Source: Actinomyces sp. (GTDB lineage Bacteria > Actinomycetota > Actinomycetes > Actinomycetales > Actinomycetaceae). From it: DNA of 64,000 bases. Location: positions 1 to 64,000 of the forward strand of contig JAHACW010000004.1 of NCBI GenBank assembly GCA_018375675.1, in the 5' to 3' direction. Shown here piece after piece: positions 17,380-24,700 of this stretch; within the stretch, counting starts at the first letter, position 1; every line of letters begins with the position of its first letter. Under the pieces are notes generated by a model that worked only from the letters and a program-made list of their open reading frames with translations, was not told the origin of the DNA and ran no database searches. Made by a program: the position numbers and the translations under genes.

Positions 17380-18770
17380 GATTCCTCCTTGAGCATGATG
17401 GAGACAGCGAGGACATGCTTACAGGGGCCTCGCCCGCCCCTGTGTTTCATCCACCACGGGCAGGTGCAGCGGTACTCGCCGATGGCGTAAGGGTCGGCGG
17501 GCACCTCCACCCGGTAGCGGTTCGCGCCCGAGGACACGCGGAATCGCGCGCCCTCCTCCCGTGTAACCGCGCCGCGCTCAATGAGCGTGCGTGCCCCGGC
17601 CAGACGCGGATGCATGGCGGTGAGCGCGTCAGGACGCACGGGCAGGGGCCGGTGGAAATAGGCCCCCTCAGTCACGTCGAAGCCGACCTGCCCGCTCGAG
17701 GCCAGCAGCGCCAGGCCACCGGCGACCCGATCCGGAGCCAGGCCTGCGCGAGCGGCCATGAGCTCAGTGTCGATGCGAGGCTCGAAGGAGAGCAGAGCGG
17801 AGAGCATGTCGGCGTCTTCCTCGACGCGCGGATCCCCCAGGGATGCCAGGACCGCGCCCTCCCCGGAAAAGCCGCGCGACTTGGCGGGGCTCAACCCCAC
17901 GCTCAGACGCGCGCCGGGCATGCGGGCAACCCACAGGGAGGCGACCGGCTCGCTGCCCGCGTCCACGGGAGGACCGTAGGCCTCAAGCGAAGTGATGAGG
18001 TGAAGAAGCGGCTCGAACACGCGCAGGCGCTCGGGCCCCGCCACACACGCGGCCCCCGGCACGGGCCTGGTGCCCAAACGCAACCCGCGCACGGCCCGAC
18101 CCGCCCACATGACCGTGCCAGTCGCGCTGGACCTGGGCAGGCCTCGAACAAAGGCGCGGGCCTGCACAGTATTCAACACGTGGAGCGGCATCATCGCGGA
18201 GGAGAGCATCTGCGTCTCCGCGAAACCCTTGAGCCAGCGCAGGGACAGCGGCACCTTCTCCTCCGAGACCTCCTCGTCCAAGGTCGTGGCCGTCAGTCCC
18301 TCCTCGCCCACATCCAGGTGCAGGGGCTCCCCGGCGCGCAGCGACGCCAGGGCGGCACGCAGCGGCTGATTAACATCCACATTGGTCACGCCGACTGCGC
18401 AGTGGGTGGCGTCCAGGGCCGAGGCCTCCACGTCGAGCCGCGCGTACACGCCGCAGCAGACGCTAAAAGACTCGAAGCGAAGCCCCTCGGCCGTGCTGGT
18501 GACAACCGGATCAAGCATGCCAATACGAGTCAGGCCTCCGCCGGGCGCGACGAGCATACCGGGCGGCACGTAGAAGCGGGTGCGGGCCACTCGTGCAACA
18601 GCGAGCAGACCCGCGGCCACCACGTCGGGACGCTCCATAAAGCCCGAGAAGAAATAGGGATGCGCTGCCTCCCCCTCGGGGGTCGAGCCTCCCGAGGTCG
18701 CCAGCGCAAGGCCGCCGCCCTCTTCCAGGCGCGAGGCAGCCGCGTAGCGGTATGCGAGCTCGAAATCCAT
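17376..18770 (-). CDS. SWIM zinc-finger protein, first gene of a three-gene operon
   Basis: 464 residues. The C-terminal SWIM motif is complete: CTCPWWMKHRGGRGPCKHVL (about 435-454), i.e. CxC, a long spacer, then CxH, a zinc-binding fold that contacts DNA or protein. The remaining ~430 residues match nothing I know; near 330-400 a winged-helix-like stretch occurs (DTELMAARAGLAPDRVAGGLALLASSG). ATG has GGAG 4-5 nt upstream. In other actinomycetes and proteobacteria SWIM proteins occur in operons with very large helical proteins, some with MoxR ATPases and vWA proteins; those two are absent here. Confidence 0.8.
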   Translation of the reverse strand: MDFELAYRYAAASRLEEGGGLALATSGGSTPEGEAAHPYFFSGFMERPDVVAAGLLAVARVARTRFYVPPGMLVAPGGGLTRIGMLDPVVTSTAEGLRFESFSVCCGVYARLDVEASALDATHCAVGVTNVDVNQPLRAALASLRAGEPLHLDVGEEGLTATTLDEEVSEEKVPLSLRWLKGFAETQMLSSAMMPLHVLNTVQARAFVRGLPRSSATGTVMWAGRAVRGLRLGTRPVPGAACVAGPERLRVFEPLLHLITSLEAYGPPVDAGSEPVASLWVARMPGARLSVGLSPAKSRGFSGEGAVLASLGDPRVEEDADMLSALLSFEPRIDTELMAARAGLAPDRVAGGLALLASSGQVGFDVTEGAYFHRPLPVRPDALTAMHPRLAGARTLIERGAVTREEGARFRVSSGANRYRVEVPADPYAIGEYRCTCPWWMKHRGGRGPCKHVLAVSIMLKEES

Positions 18771-18890
18771 GTCGCTCCTTCGCTGAATCGTGGCGCCAGG
18801 CTAACACAGGGGTCCCACATCTGGAGTCGGCCTCACGCACCCCCCAAGTCCGCGCTGACAACACGCCCGGAATACCACCGCAAAGTCACC

Positions 18891-18935
18891 GTCAAAACAC
18901 GGGGTGCCACGACCGATCACGGCCGTGGCACCCCG
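18891..18935 (-). terminator. Terminator of the methyltransferase gene
   Basis: An 11-bp stem GGGGTGCCACG/CGTGGCACCCC (18901-18911 with 18924-18934) is followed on the minus strand by GTGTTTTGACGG. Confidence 0.75.
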
Positions 18936-18951
18936 CATACAGGCGAGACGT

Positions 18952-20643
18952 TCAGTACGTCAAGAATCCCCACCGGATCAGGTCGCGCAGGGGCGCCTCG
19001 ATCTCGGCGCGCACATCATCAACCTCAACCGACGTGAGCATCGCGACGGCCGCCGCGATCTGGCCGACCGTCAGCTCGCCGTCCGAAGCGCCCACGACCG
19101 CCGACACGGACGATGAGACGGGCACGGAACGGCCCAGTCCCCCGCCCTGGTGCATGATGAGCAGCTCCGGGTCGGGGCTGCCCGGCACGTAGTGGCGCTC
19201 CTCGCGCACGTCGGAGGCCCGCGTCAGCGCCGTGTCCCACAGCTCCGGGGCGCGCAGGGAGGCCAGCGCCCACGCCACGTCGCGCCCGCGCGGGGCGTGC
19301 CCATCGAGGGACAGGTCGTAGGCGCGCTTGCCACCCGAGGCGGCCTCGGCCTCGTCGAGCTTGCGCAGCGCCACGAAGCCCATACCAATCGCGCCCGTGC
19401 CCGCGCGACGGAAGTCGGCCAGCCACGAGGTGAAGGCGCGCTCGTAGTCGGCGCGGTCCATGAGTTGGCCGCCCGAGTCTCGGATCCACATATCGACGTA
19501 GCGCGCGGGGTCGAGGACGTCGCGCTGAACGACCCACGCGTCCACCGGCAGGCCATCGAGCCACGAATCCACGCGCCACGACCACTGGGTGTCCGGGTTG
19601 CGGTCGGCGGGGATCTCCCAGTTGGCGAGCATCTGCAGGGTGCCGCCCTCGTTCATGCACGCGGGCGCGCCGCGCAGGACCGCGCGGATCAGGTTATCGC
19701 GGTCCATGCCGCCGTCGCGGTACTCGAGCAGGCCGGCAGCGCCGCGCACCGAGTCCGGGGTGATGACGAAGGGCGGGTTGGTGACGATAAGGTCGAAGGC
19801 CTCACCCTCGACGGGCTCGAAGAGGGAGCCCTCACGCACGTCGATGACAGCCTCGTTGAGGGCGGCATTGAACTGGGTGAGCGCGCACGCGCGCGACGAC
19901 AGGTCGGTCGCCACCACGCGGTCGGCATGCGTGGCCAGGTAGAGGGCCTGGATGCCGCAGCCACAGCCCACGTCGAGGGCCGAGTCGACGTGTTCGCGCA
20001 CCGTCATTTCCAGCAGCGTCAGGGTCGCGCCGCCGATGCCAAGCACGTGGTCGTCGGACAGCGGCTTGCCGGTCTGCACCTCCGCCAGGTCCGAGGCCAC
20101 CCACCACTCGTGGTCGCCACCCGGCAGCGAGGCCGCGTGGGGGCGCAGGTCGAAGAGAGCGCGCACCCACGGGTCCGCCTCGACCTCGGGCTCGGGGGAC
20201 TCCTCGTCGGGGTCGCGCATCGTCGGCAGGCTCGAGGCCTTCGGGGACGAGGCCTCCTCACGCTCCTCCTTAGGTTCACGCTTGGGCGCACCGCCCGCGG
20301 GGGGCATGACGAGCGCGGAGGCGGCCTCGGCCTCGTCGATAGTGACCGTGAGGCCGAGGGACTCCAGCCCGCGTGCGCCCAGCGTCGGGAGGGCCTCATT
20401 CAGGGCCGAGGCGCGCTCGGGCAGGCCCAGGATGAAGAAGCGCGTGAGGACCGCGGCGGGGTCGGTCGCGCCCGCGAGCTCGACGAGGGCGGGCAGGCGC
20501 GAGTCGCGCATGAGGGCGGACAGTGCACCCTCGCTGATGAGGGTCTGGAGGTTCTCAACGGTCCACGTCGAGGCGATCACGTCGGCGCGCAGGCGGCCGA
20601 TCAGATCGCGGTCGAGGGCGGGAACGGGTACGGAAGTCGTCAT
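18952..20643 (-). CDS. SAM-dependent methyltransferase with DUF7059-like N-terminal domain
   Basis: 563 residues. Class I methyltransferase of the RsmC/RlmG/PrmC type: motif I ALDVGCGCG (222-230), the acidic TD after VVA (246-247), and the catalytic NPPF (289-292). NPPF is the mark of enzymes that methylate exocyclic or amide nitrogens in rRNA, DNA or release factors. An N-terminal helical domain (about 1-110) and a linker rich in Glu/Ser/Pro (120-155) precede the Rossmann core; a C-terminal domain of ~200 residues follows. The target is not predictable. Its last 20 codons are duplicated as a remnant at 12301-12360. Confidence 0.85.
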   Translation of the reverse strand: MTTSVPVPALDRDLIGRLRADVIASTWTVENLQTLISEGALSALMRDSRLPALVELAGATDPAAVLTRFFILGLPERASALNEALPTLGARGLESLGLTVTIDEAEAASALVMPPAGGAPKREPKEEREEASSPKASSLPTMRDPDEESPEPEVEADPWVRALFDLRPHAASLPGGDHEWWVASDLAEVQTGKPLSDDHVLGIGGATLTLLEMTVREHVDSALDVGCGCGIQALYLATHADRVVATDLSSRACALTQFNAALNEAVIDVREGSLFEPVEGEAFDLIVTNPPFVITPDSVRGAAGLLEYRDGGMDRDNLIRAVLRGAPACMNEGGTLQMLANWEIPADRNPDTQWSWRVDSWLDGLPVDAWVVQRDVLDPARYVDMWIRDSGGQLMDRADYERAFTSWLADFRRAGTGAIGMGFVALRKLDEAEAASGGKRAYDLSLDGHAPRGRDVAWALASLRAPELWDTALTRASDVREERHYVPGSPDPELLIMHQGGGLGRSVPVSSSVSAVVGASDGELTVGQIAAAVAMLTSVEVDDVRAEIEAPLRDLIRWGFLTY

Positions 20644-20722
20644 GACTCAAGCCTATCCCCACGCGTACAATGCGCGGGTACCCAACCAGAAGCCTCACGT
20701 CAGGCTCAGAGGAGGAAACACC

Positions 20723-21691
20723 ATGTCCGGTGGACTTGTCGCACTGCTCGACGATATCGCGACCCTCGCGAAGGTCACGGCCTCGTCGATCGACGACGTC
20801 GCGGCCAACGCCGTCAAGGCCTCCTCGAAGGCGGTGGGCGTCGTCATCGACGACACCGCGGTGACGCCTCAGTACGTGTCGGACCTGAGCCCGGCGCGTG
20901 AGCTGCCCATCATCGGCAAGATCGCGCGCGGTTCCCTCATCAACAAGCTGTTCATCATCCTGCCAATCGCACTCCTGCTCACCTGGCTGGCCCCGCGGGT
21001 TCTGCCATTTCTGCTGATCGTGGGCGGCGCGTACCTGTGCTTCGAAGGCGGCGAGAAGATCCTCGAGAATCTCGGCTGGCTGCCCGGCCACCACGAGAAG
21101 CACGACGAGGGTGGCGCCACCTCCAGCGAGGAACTCGAGAAGGGCATCGTCGCCTCCGCGACCCGCACCGACCTGATCCTCAGCGCCGAAATCATGCTTG
21201 TGTCGATGGCCGGCCTGTCCAACGAGACCGGCATCATGCGCGTCGCCGTCCTCATCGCAGTCGCGTTCTTCATGACGTTCTTCGTGTACGGCCTCGTCGC
21301 TCTGCTGGTCAAGGCCGACGATTTCGGCCTCCACCTGGCCAAGGATGCCATCAAGCCCGAGGACAATCGCCCCGGCCCCGTCGACAACATGGGCCGCACG
21401 ATCGTGCGCGTCATGCCGCATATCTTCAACGTGATCGGTGTCGTCGGCACGGTCGCGATGCTGTGGGTCGGCGGCCACCTGGTCATCGAGAACCTCGCTG
21501 AGGTCGGCGTCCCCGTCTTCCACCACATCCTCGAGGTCGCTGAGCACGCGGTCGCGTCGGCCGGCGGCTTCGTCACGTGGCTGGTCGAGACTCTCCTGTC
21601 CGGCATCTTCGGCGTCATCCTGGGTGCCGTTATCGCGTGGATCGTCGTCGGCGCTTCCGCGCTCGTGCACCGGGTGCGCACGAAGGCCTGA
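20723..21691 (+). CDS. DUF808 family membrane protein (YedI-like)
   Basis: 322 residues. Integral membrane protein with the DUF808 pattern: N-terminal SGGLVALLDDIATLAKVTAS, VTPQYVSDLSPARELPIIGKIARGSL, then at least four hydrophobic spans (LFIILPIALLLTWLAPRVLPFLLIVGG, VAVLIAVAFFMTFFVYGLVALLV, IFNVIGVVGTVAMLWVGGHLVI, and a C-terminal one). Function unknown; the E. coli relative is YedI. ATG has AGAGGAGG 6 nt upstream. It is divergent from the methyltransferase. Confidence 0.9.
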   Translation: MSGGLVALLDDIATLAKVTASSIDDVAANAVKASSKAVGVVIDDTAVTPQYVSDLSPARELPIIGKIARGSLINKLFIILPIALLLTWLAPRVLPFLLIVGGAYLCFEGGEKILENLGWLPGHHEKHDEGGATSSEELEKGIVASATRTDLILSAEIMLVSMAGLSNETGIMRVAVLIAVAFFMTFFVYGLVALLVKADDFGLHLAKDAIKPEDNRPGPVDNMGRTIVRVMPHIFNVIGVVGTVAMLWVGGHLVIENLAEVGVPVFHHILEVAEHAVASAGGFVTWLVETLLSGIFGVILGAVIAWIVVGASALVHRVRTKA

Positions 21692-21705
21692 TCTACTGTC
21701 GTTTC

Positions 21706-21747
21706 ACGAGGCCGGGGCGTGGTCGCGAGACCCAGCCCCGGCCTCGT
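21706..21747 (+). terminator. Terminator after the DUF808 gene, built from two copies of a repeated word
   Basis: A 13-bp stem ACGAGGCCGGGGC/GCCCCGGCCTCGT (21706-21718 with 21735-21747), followed by CGTTG. Both arms contain the 12-bp word that recurs across the window. Confidence 0.7.
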
Positions 21748-21856
21748 CGTTGATCGCACTGCGCGAAAGGTGACACATAACCCCTACGCAAGGCGGGACT
21801 TAAGTACTACCCTTGGAGTCAACAGACAAACGACGACGACGCCCAGGAGGAGCATC

Positions 21857-22540
21857 ATGACCGTCTACACCCTGCCCGAACTCCCCTACGATTACGCCGC
21901 TCTCGAGCCCCACATCTCCGGCCGCATCATGGAGCTGCACCACTCCAAGCACCACGCCAACTACGTGGCCGGCGCGAACGCCGCCCTCGAGAAGCTGGCC
22001 GCCGCCCGCGAGTCCGGCGACTTCGCCGCGATCAACCTGTGGGAGAAGAACCTGGCCTTCAACCTGGGCGGTCACACCAACCACTCCATCTTCTGGACCA
22101 ACATGACCGGCGAGGGCGCCTCGCGCCCCGAGGGTGAGCTCGGCGCCGCCATCGACGAGTTCTTCGGCTCGTTCGAGTCCTTCCAGGCGCAGTTCGCCGC
22201 CGCCGCTCTGGGCCTGCAGGGCTCCGGCTGGGCCGTCCTCGCGTGGGACACCGTCGGCAAGCGCCTCGTGACCTACCAGATGACGGACCAGCAGGGCAAC
22301 ATCCCGGTCGCGACCGTGCCGCTGCTCATGATCGACATGTGGGAGCACGCCTTCTACCTGGATTACCTCAATGTCAAGGCCGACTACGTCAAGGCCTGGT
22401 GGAACCTGGTGAACTGGGAGAACGTCGCCTCCCGCTTCCAGGCAGCCCGCCTGTCCTCCGGACTGGTCAACGCCCACTCCGCGCTGTCCGACCTGGGCGC
22501 CCACGCGGTGGACACCGTCAAGGGCTGGTGGAAGAACTGA
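21857..22540 (+). CDS. sodA: Superoxide dismutase, Fe/Mn type
   Basis: 227 residues. Converts superoxide to hydrogen peroxide and oxygen in the cytoplasm. Metal ligands are visible: His of [13 protein letters not shown], His of [10 protein letters not shown], and Asp and His of [13 protein letters not shown], with the usual [18 protein letters not shown] before them. An extra ~25 residues at the C-terminus ([20 protein letters not shown]) exceed the common ~205-residue length. ATG 21857 follows AGGAGGAG. A strong stem-loop lies 100 bp after the stop. Confidence 0.96.
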   Translation: MTVYTLPELPYDYAALEPHISGRIMELHHSKHHANYVAGANAALEKLAAARESGDFAAINLWEKNLAFNLGGHTNHSIFWTNMTGEGASRPEGELGAAIDEFFGSFESFQAQFAAAALGLQGSGWAVLAWDTVGKRLVTYQMTDQQGNIPVATVPLLMIDMWEHAFYLDYLNVKADYVKAWWNLVNWENVASRFQAARLSSGLVNAHSALSDLGAHAVDTVKGWWKN

Positions 22541-22637
22541 GCGTTCGCGTCTAACACGACCGCGGCCGTTGTTACCGAGCTGAGGCTCGGGCGCTGAGTT
22601 TCTGGCGCTGACGGTCCGGCGCGCACCGCACGCAACG

Positions 22638-22667
22638 AGAGGCGGGATCCTTCGGGGTCCCGCCTCT
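22638..22667 (+). terminator. Stem-loop after sodA
   Basis: A 13-bp stem (22638-22650 with 22655-22667) closed by the stable tetraloop TTCG. There is no long T-run, but position and stability fit a terminator for sodA. Confidence 0.65.
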
Positions 22668-22822
22668 GTCGTATCCCTGGAGGTACGGAGGCTTGCGAGC
22701 CTGGCTGCGCCGCTCACGGGCGACTGCGGGCCCGCAGCACGCGACATATCGCCAGGGCACGCCAGCATCCACGCGCACGTTAACCCGATGGGTGGTCGTC
22801 CGGGCCCTTGCATGCGCACGTT

Positions 22823-22874
22823 AACCCACCTAGTGGAGCGTGGGCGGTGGTGCCCAGCTTCCACTAGGTGGGTT
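22823..22874. repeat. Long hairpin, 15-bp stem
   Basis: AACCCACCTAGTGGA (22823-22837) pairs perfectly with 22860-22874 across a 22-nt loop. It is flanked by GCACGTTAACCC words. There is no T-run, so termination is uncertain. Confidence 0.75.
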
Positions 22875-22974
22875 TAGCTGCGCATTGAAGGGTTAACACT
22901 GCCAGTAGAAGGGCCGTCTACCAGGGCCGCGGCGCAACACAACTCGCCCCGCGGGAGCCCACGACTGCCGGTCC

Positions 22975-23093
22975 GCGAAAAAACTCGCCCAGCACGCCAT
23001 AAACCGCCAATTTTGGGCCATTATGAGCACGCAGGGCGAACTATTTCGCGCAGACACCCACCACCAGGCCACGCAGGGCGAACTTTTTCGCGC
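22975..23093. repeat. Word cluster E1: one inverted and two direct copies
   Basis: GCAGGGCGAACTATTTCGCG at 23031-23050 recurs at 23073-23092 with one changed base, and a diverged reverse complement lies at 22975-22993. Between the inverted pair is AAACCGCCAATTTTGGGCC. Confidence 0.75.
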
Positions 23094-23398
23094 TCACGAC
23101 ACAGCCATGTGGCGACGATGCAACCAATGACACCTCTACGGCCACTGATGCAGGCCAGCGTGAAACCACCATCACCAATGCTCGCCCCCAAACAGCGACC
23201 ATTGAAACCGGCATCACCTCTGCACCCGAAAACTGCACCGAAAACGCCCATTTCGCACCCGCAAAGGCGATGGCGGTTTCAGTTGAGGCTCGGCCGGCGC
23301 CCGCAAAGGCGACAGGGGTTTCAGACAAGCGGGCCGCCTGGCTCGCGAGTTCCGGCTGCGTCACCAGCAGGTATCAATGTGCCCGCTGCCCCAAAAAC

Positions 23399-23503
23399 TC
23401 GCATGCAATTCGATTGGGAGAGTTTTCAACAACGGCTGGAAACGCTGCAATCCCAACGTTGTAAATTCATAGTTTGAAGGATCTGCGGGAGAATTGCATG
23501 CGA
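23399..23503. repeat. Word cluster E2: 13-bp inverted pair
   Basis: TCGCATGCAATTC (23399-23411) and its exact reverse complement (23491-23503) bracket a 79-bp segment of lower GC than the neighbourhood. Confidence 0.75.
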
Positions 23504-23552
23504 AATTGATGGGCGGTGGCGGGGACTGGCCGGGCGACCAGTGGGCGGCCAA

Positions 23553-23735
23553 TGTTACAAACGTCGTCAAACCAACGCAATTCACATCGCCTCACAAGGA
23601 CCCCTGTTACAAACGTCGTCAATCCAAGCCCAAAAACCGCCATTATCAGCGAAAAAGCCCTCAGATTGACGACGTTTGTAACAACGGATCAGAAATGCGC
23701 GCAAAAAACTCCTCGGATTGACGACGTTTGTAACA
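23553..23735. repeat. Word cluster E3: 18-bp word, two inverted then two direct copies
   Basis: TTGACGACGTTTGTAACA occurs exactly at 23666-23683 and 23718-23735; its reverse complement occurs exactly at 23553-23570 and 23605-23622. Start-to-start steps are 52, 61 and 52 bp, so the cluster is symmetric about 23644. Confidence 0.9.
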
Positions 23736-23890
23736 ACATGCACCAAAGCACTCCCAAAAACTCAACACGCGAGACCCCCGTGACGCCCACAGGGAGTAGA
23801 GGGACCGGGCCGCGGTGCCGGAGGGCGGTGGCGGGGCCTGGCCAAACAACAAGCCAACGCACCGAGCAACATCAGCGACCTGGCACCACT

Positions 23891-24240
23891 GGTGTGGAGG
23901 GCACCGGAGAGTCCGGAGGGCCTGGCTGCAGTGCTCGTGGGCGGCGGAGGGGCCTGGCTGGGCTTCGAGCCGACGCACAAGCACACGTCAGCACACCAAG
24001 CCCCACTGGTGTGGAGGGCACCGGAGGGTCCGGAGGGCCTGGCTGCGGTGCCCGCGGGCGGCGGCGGGGCCTGGCAGAGCTATTCACAGCGACCTGACAC
24101 CACTGGTGTGGAGGGCGCCGGAGGGACCGGAGGGCACGGGCGGGCTTCGAGGCGCGGCGCCGAACGAAGTGAGGATGCCTAGCCTCGCGGGCGGCCGGGC
24201 CCTCCGGCGCCCGAAACACCAGCGGGGCAACAAGCATCAA
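23891..24240. repeat. GC-rich direct repeats next to tRNA-Ser
   Basis: GGTGTGGAGGGC-CCGGAG units begin at 23891, 24008 and 24105. The first two share about 70 bp; the third continues as the ~135-bp element that is also found at 111-245 next to tRNA-Thr. Confidence 0.8.
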
Positions 24241-24322
24241 CACGCGGCGCGGACGGCGAGCGGGCGGGCCGCCGCCCACCGGCACTCCAAGCGACCTGGC
24301 ACACAGGTCAGGCAGGCATAAC

Positions 24323-24353
24323 AAAACCGCCCGGCCCCAATGGGGCCGGGCGG
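24323..24353 (-). terminator. Terminator of tRNA-Ser
   Basis: A GC-rich stem CCGCCCGGCCCC/GGGGCCGGGCGG (24327-24338 with 24342-24353) is followed on the minus strand by TTTT. Confidence 0.85.
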
Positions 24354-24356
24354 CAG

Positions 24357-24446
24357 TGGCGGTAGCGCTGGGATTTGAACCCAGGGTGGCTGTGACACCA
24401 CACAGCATTTCGAGTGCTGCACCTTCGGCCGCTCGGACACGCTACC
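24357..24446 (-). tRNA. tRNA-Ser (anticodon CGA)
   Basis: Minus-strand cloverleaf with acceptor GGTAGCG/CGCTACC, D-arm GTGTCCGAGCGGCC, anticodon stem CAGCA/TGCTG around CTCGAAA, a long variable arm as in class II tRNAs, the T-arm GGTTCAAATCC, and discriminator G. CCA is encoded (24357-24359). The anticodon CGA reads UCG. Confidence 0.95.
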
Positions 24447-24700
24447 TTACCCGGATACTCTACTACACCTTCCCCCCGCGCGCGCAAATCGACCGGGCGT
24501 GCTGGGAGCAGGGCCACACCGCAGCCTACAAGCAGGGCCATACAACGGAGCGAGATCACACGGCAGCACACGAAAGGGGCGCAACCTCAACACATTCAGA
24601 ACGATTGAAAACGAGATTAAGTGACCGCATAGGATTCACGCCCGCTCATAAATGCACTACTCTTGCAGGGTATCTATTCAAGGCAGCGAAAGGATTTTTC

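Larger units (their letters stand above)
22700..24105. other. Gene-free zone made of short repeated words
   Basis: I see no gene between sodA and tRNA-Ser. The zone holds several unrelated small elements: GCACGTTAACCC twice (near 22779 and 22817), a 15-bp hairpin (22823-22874), a GCGAAAAA/TTCGCCC word three times (22975-23093), a direct repeat around CCGCAAAGGCGA (near 23260 and 23300), an inverted pair TCGCATGCAATTC (23399-23503), an 18-bp word four times (23553-23735), and two ~70-bp GC-rich direct repeats (from 23891 and 24008) related to the tRNA-linked repeat. Open frames here have no protein-like pattern. Confidence 0.7.

Noticed and set aside
12301-19011. Simple recent direct repeat (att sites of an integrative element)
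   Set aside because: No integrase is present, and the copies differ at about 5 of 59 positions in a way that keeps the protein sequence, so recombination with a diverged homologue fits better than site-specific integration.
23013-24321. Several frames of 75-190 residues in the gene-free zone
   Set aside because: They consist of the repeat text read in all frames (Arg/Gly/Pro-rich), without ribosome sites or family resemblance.
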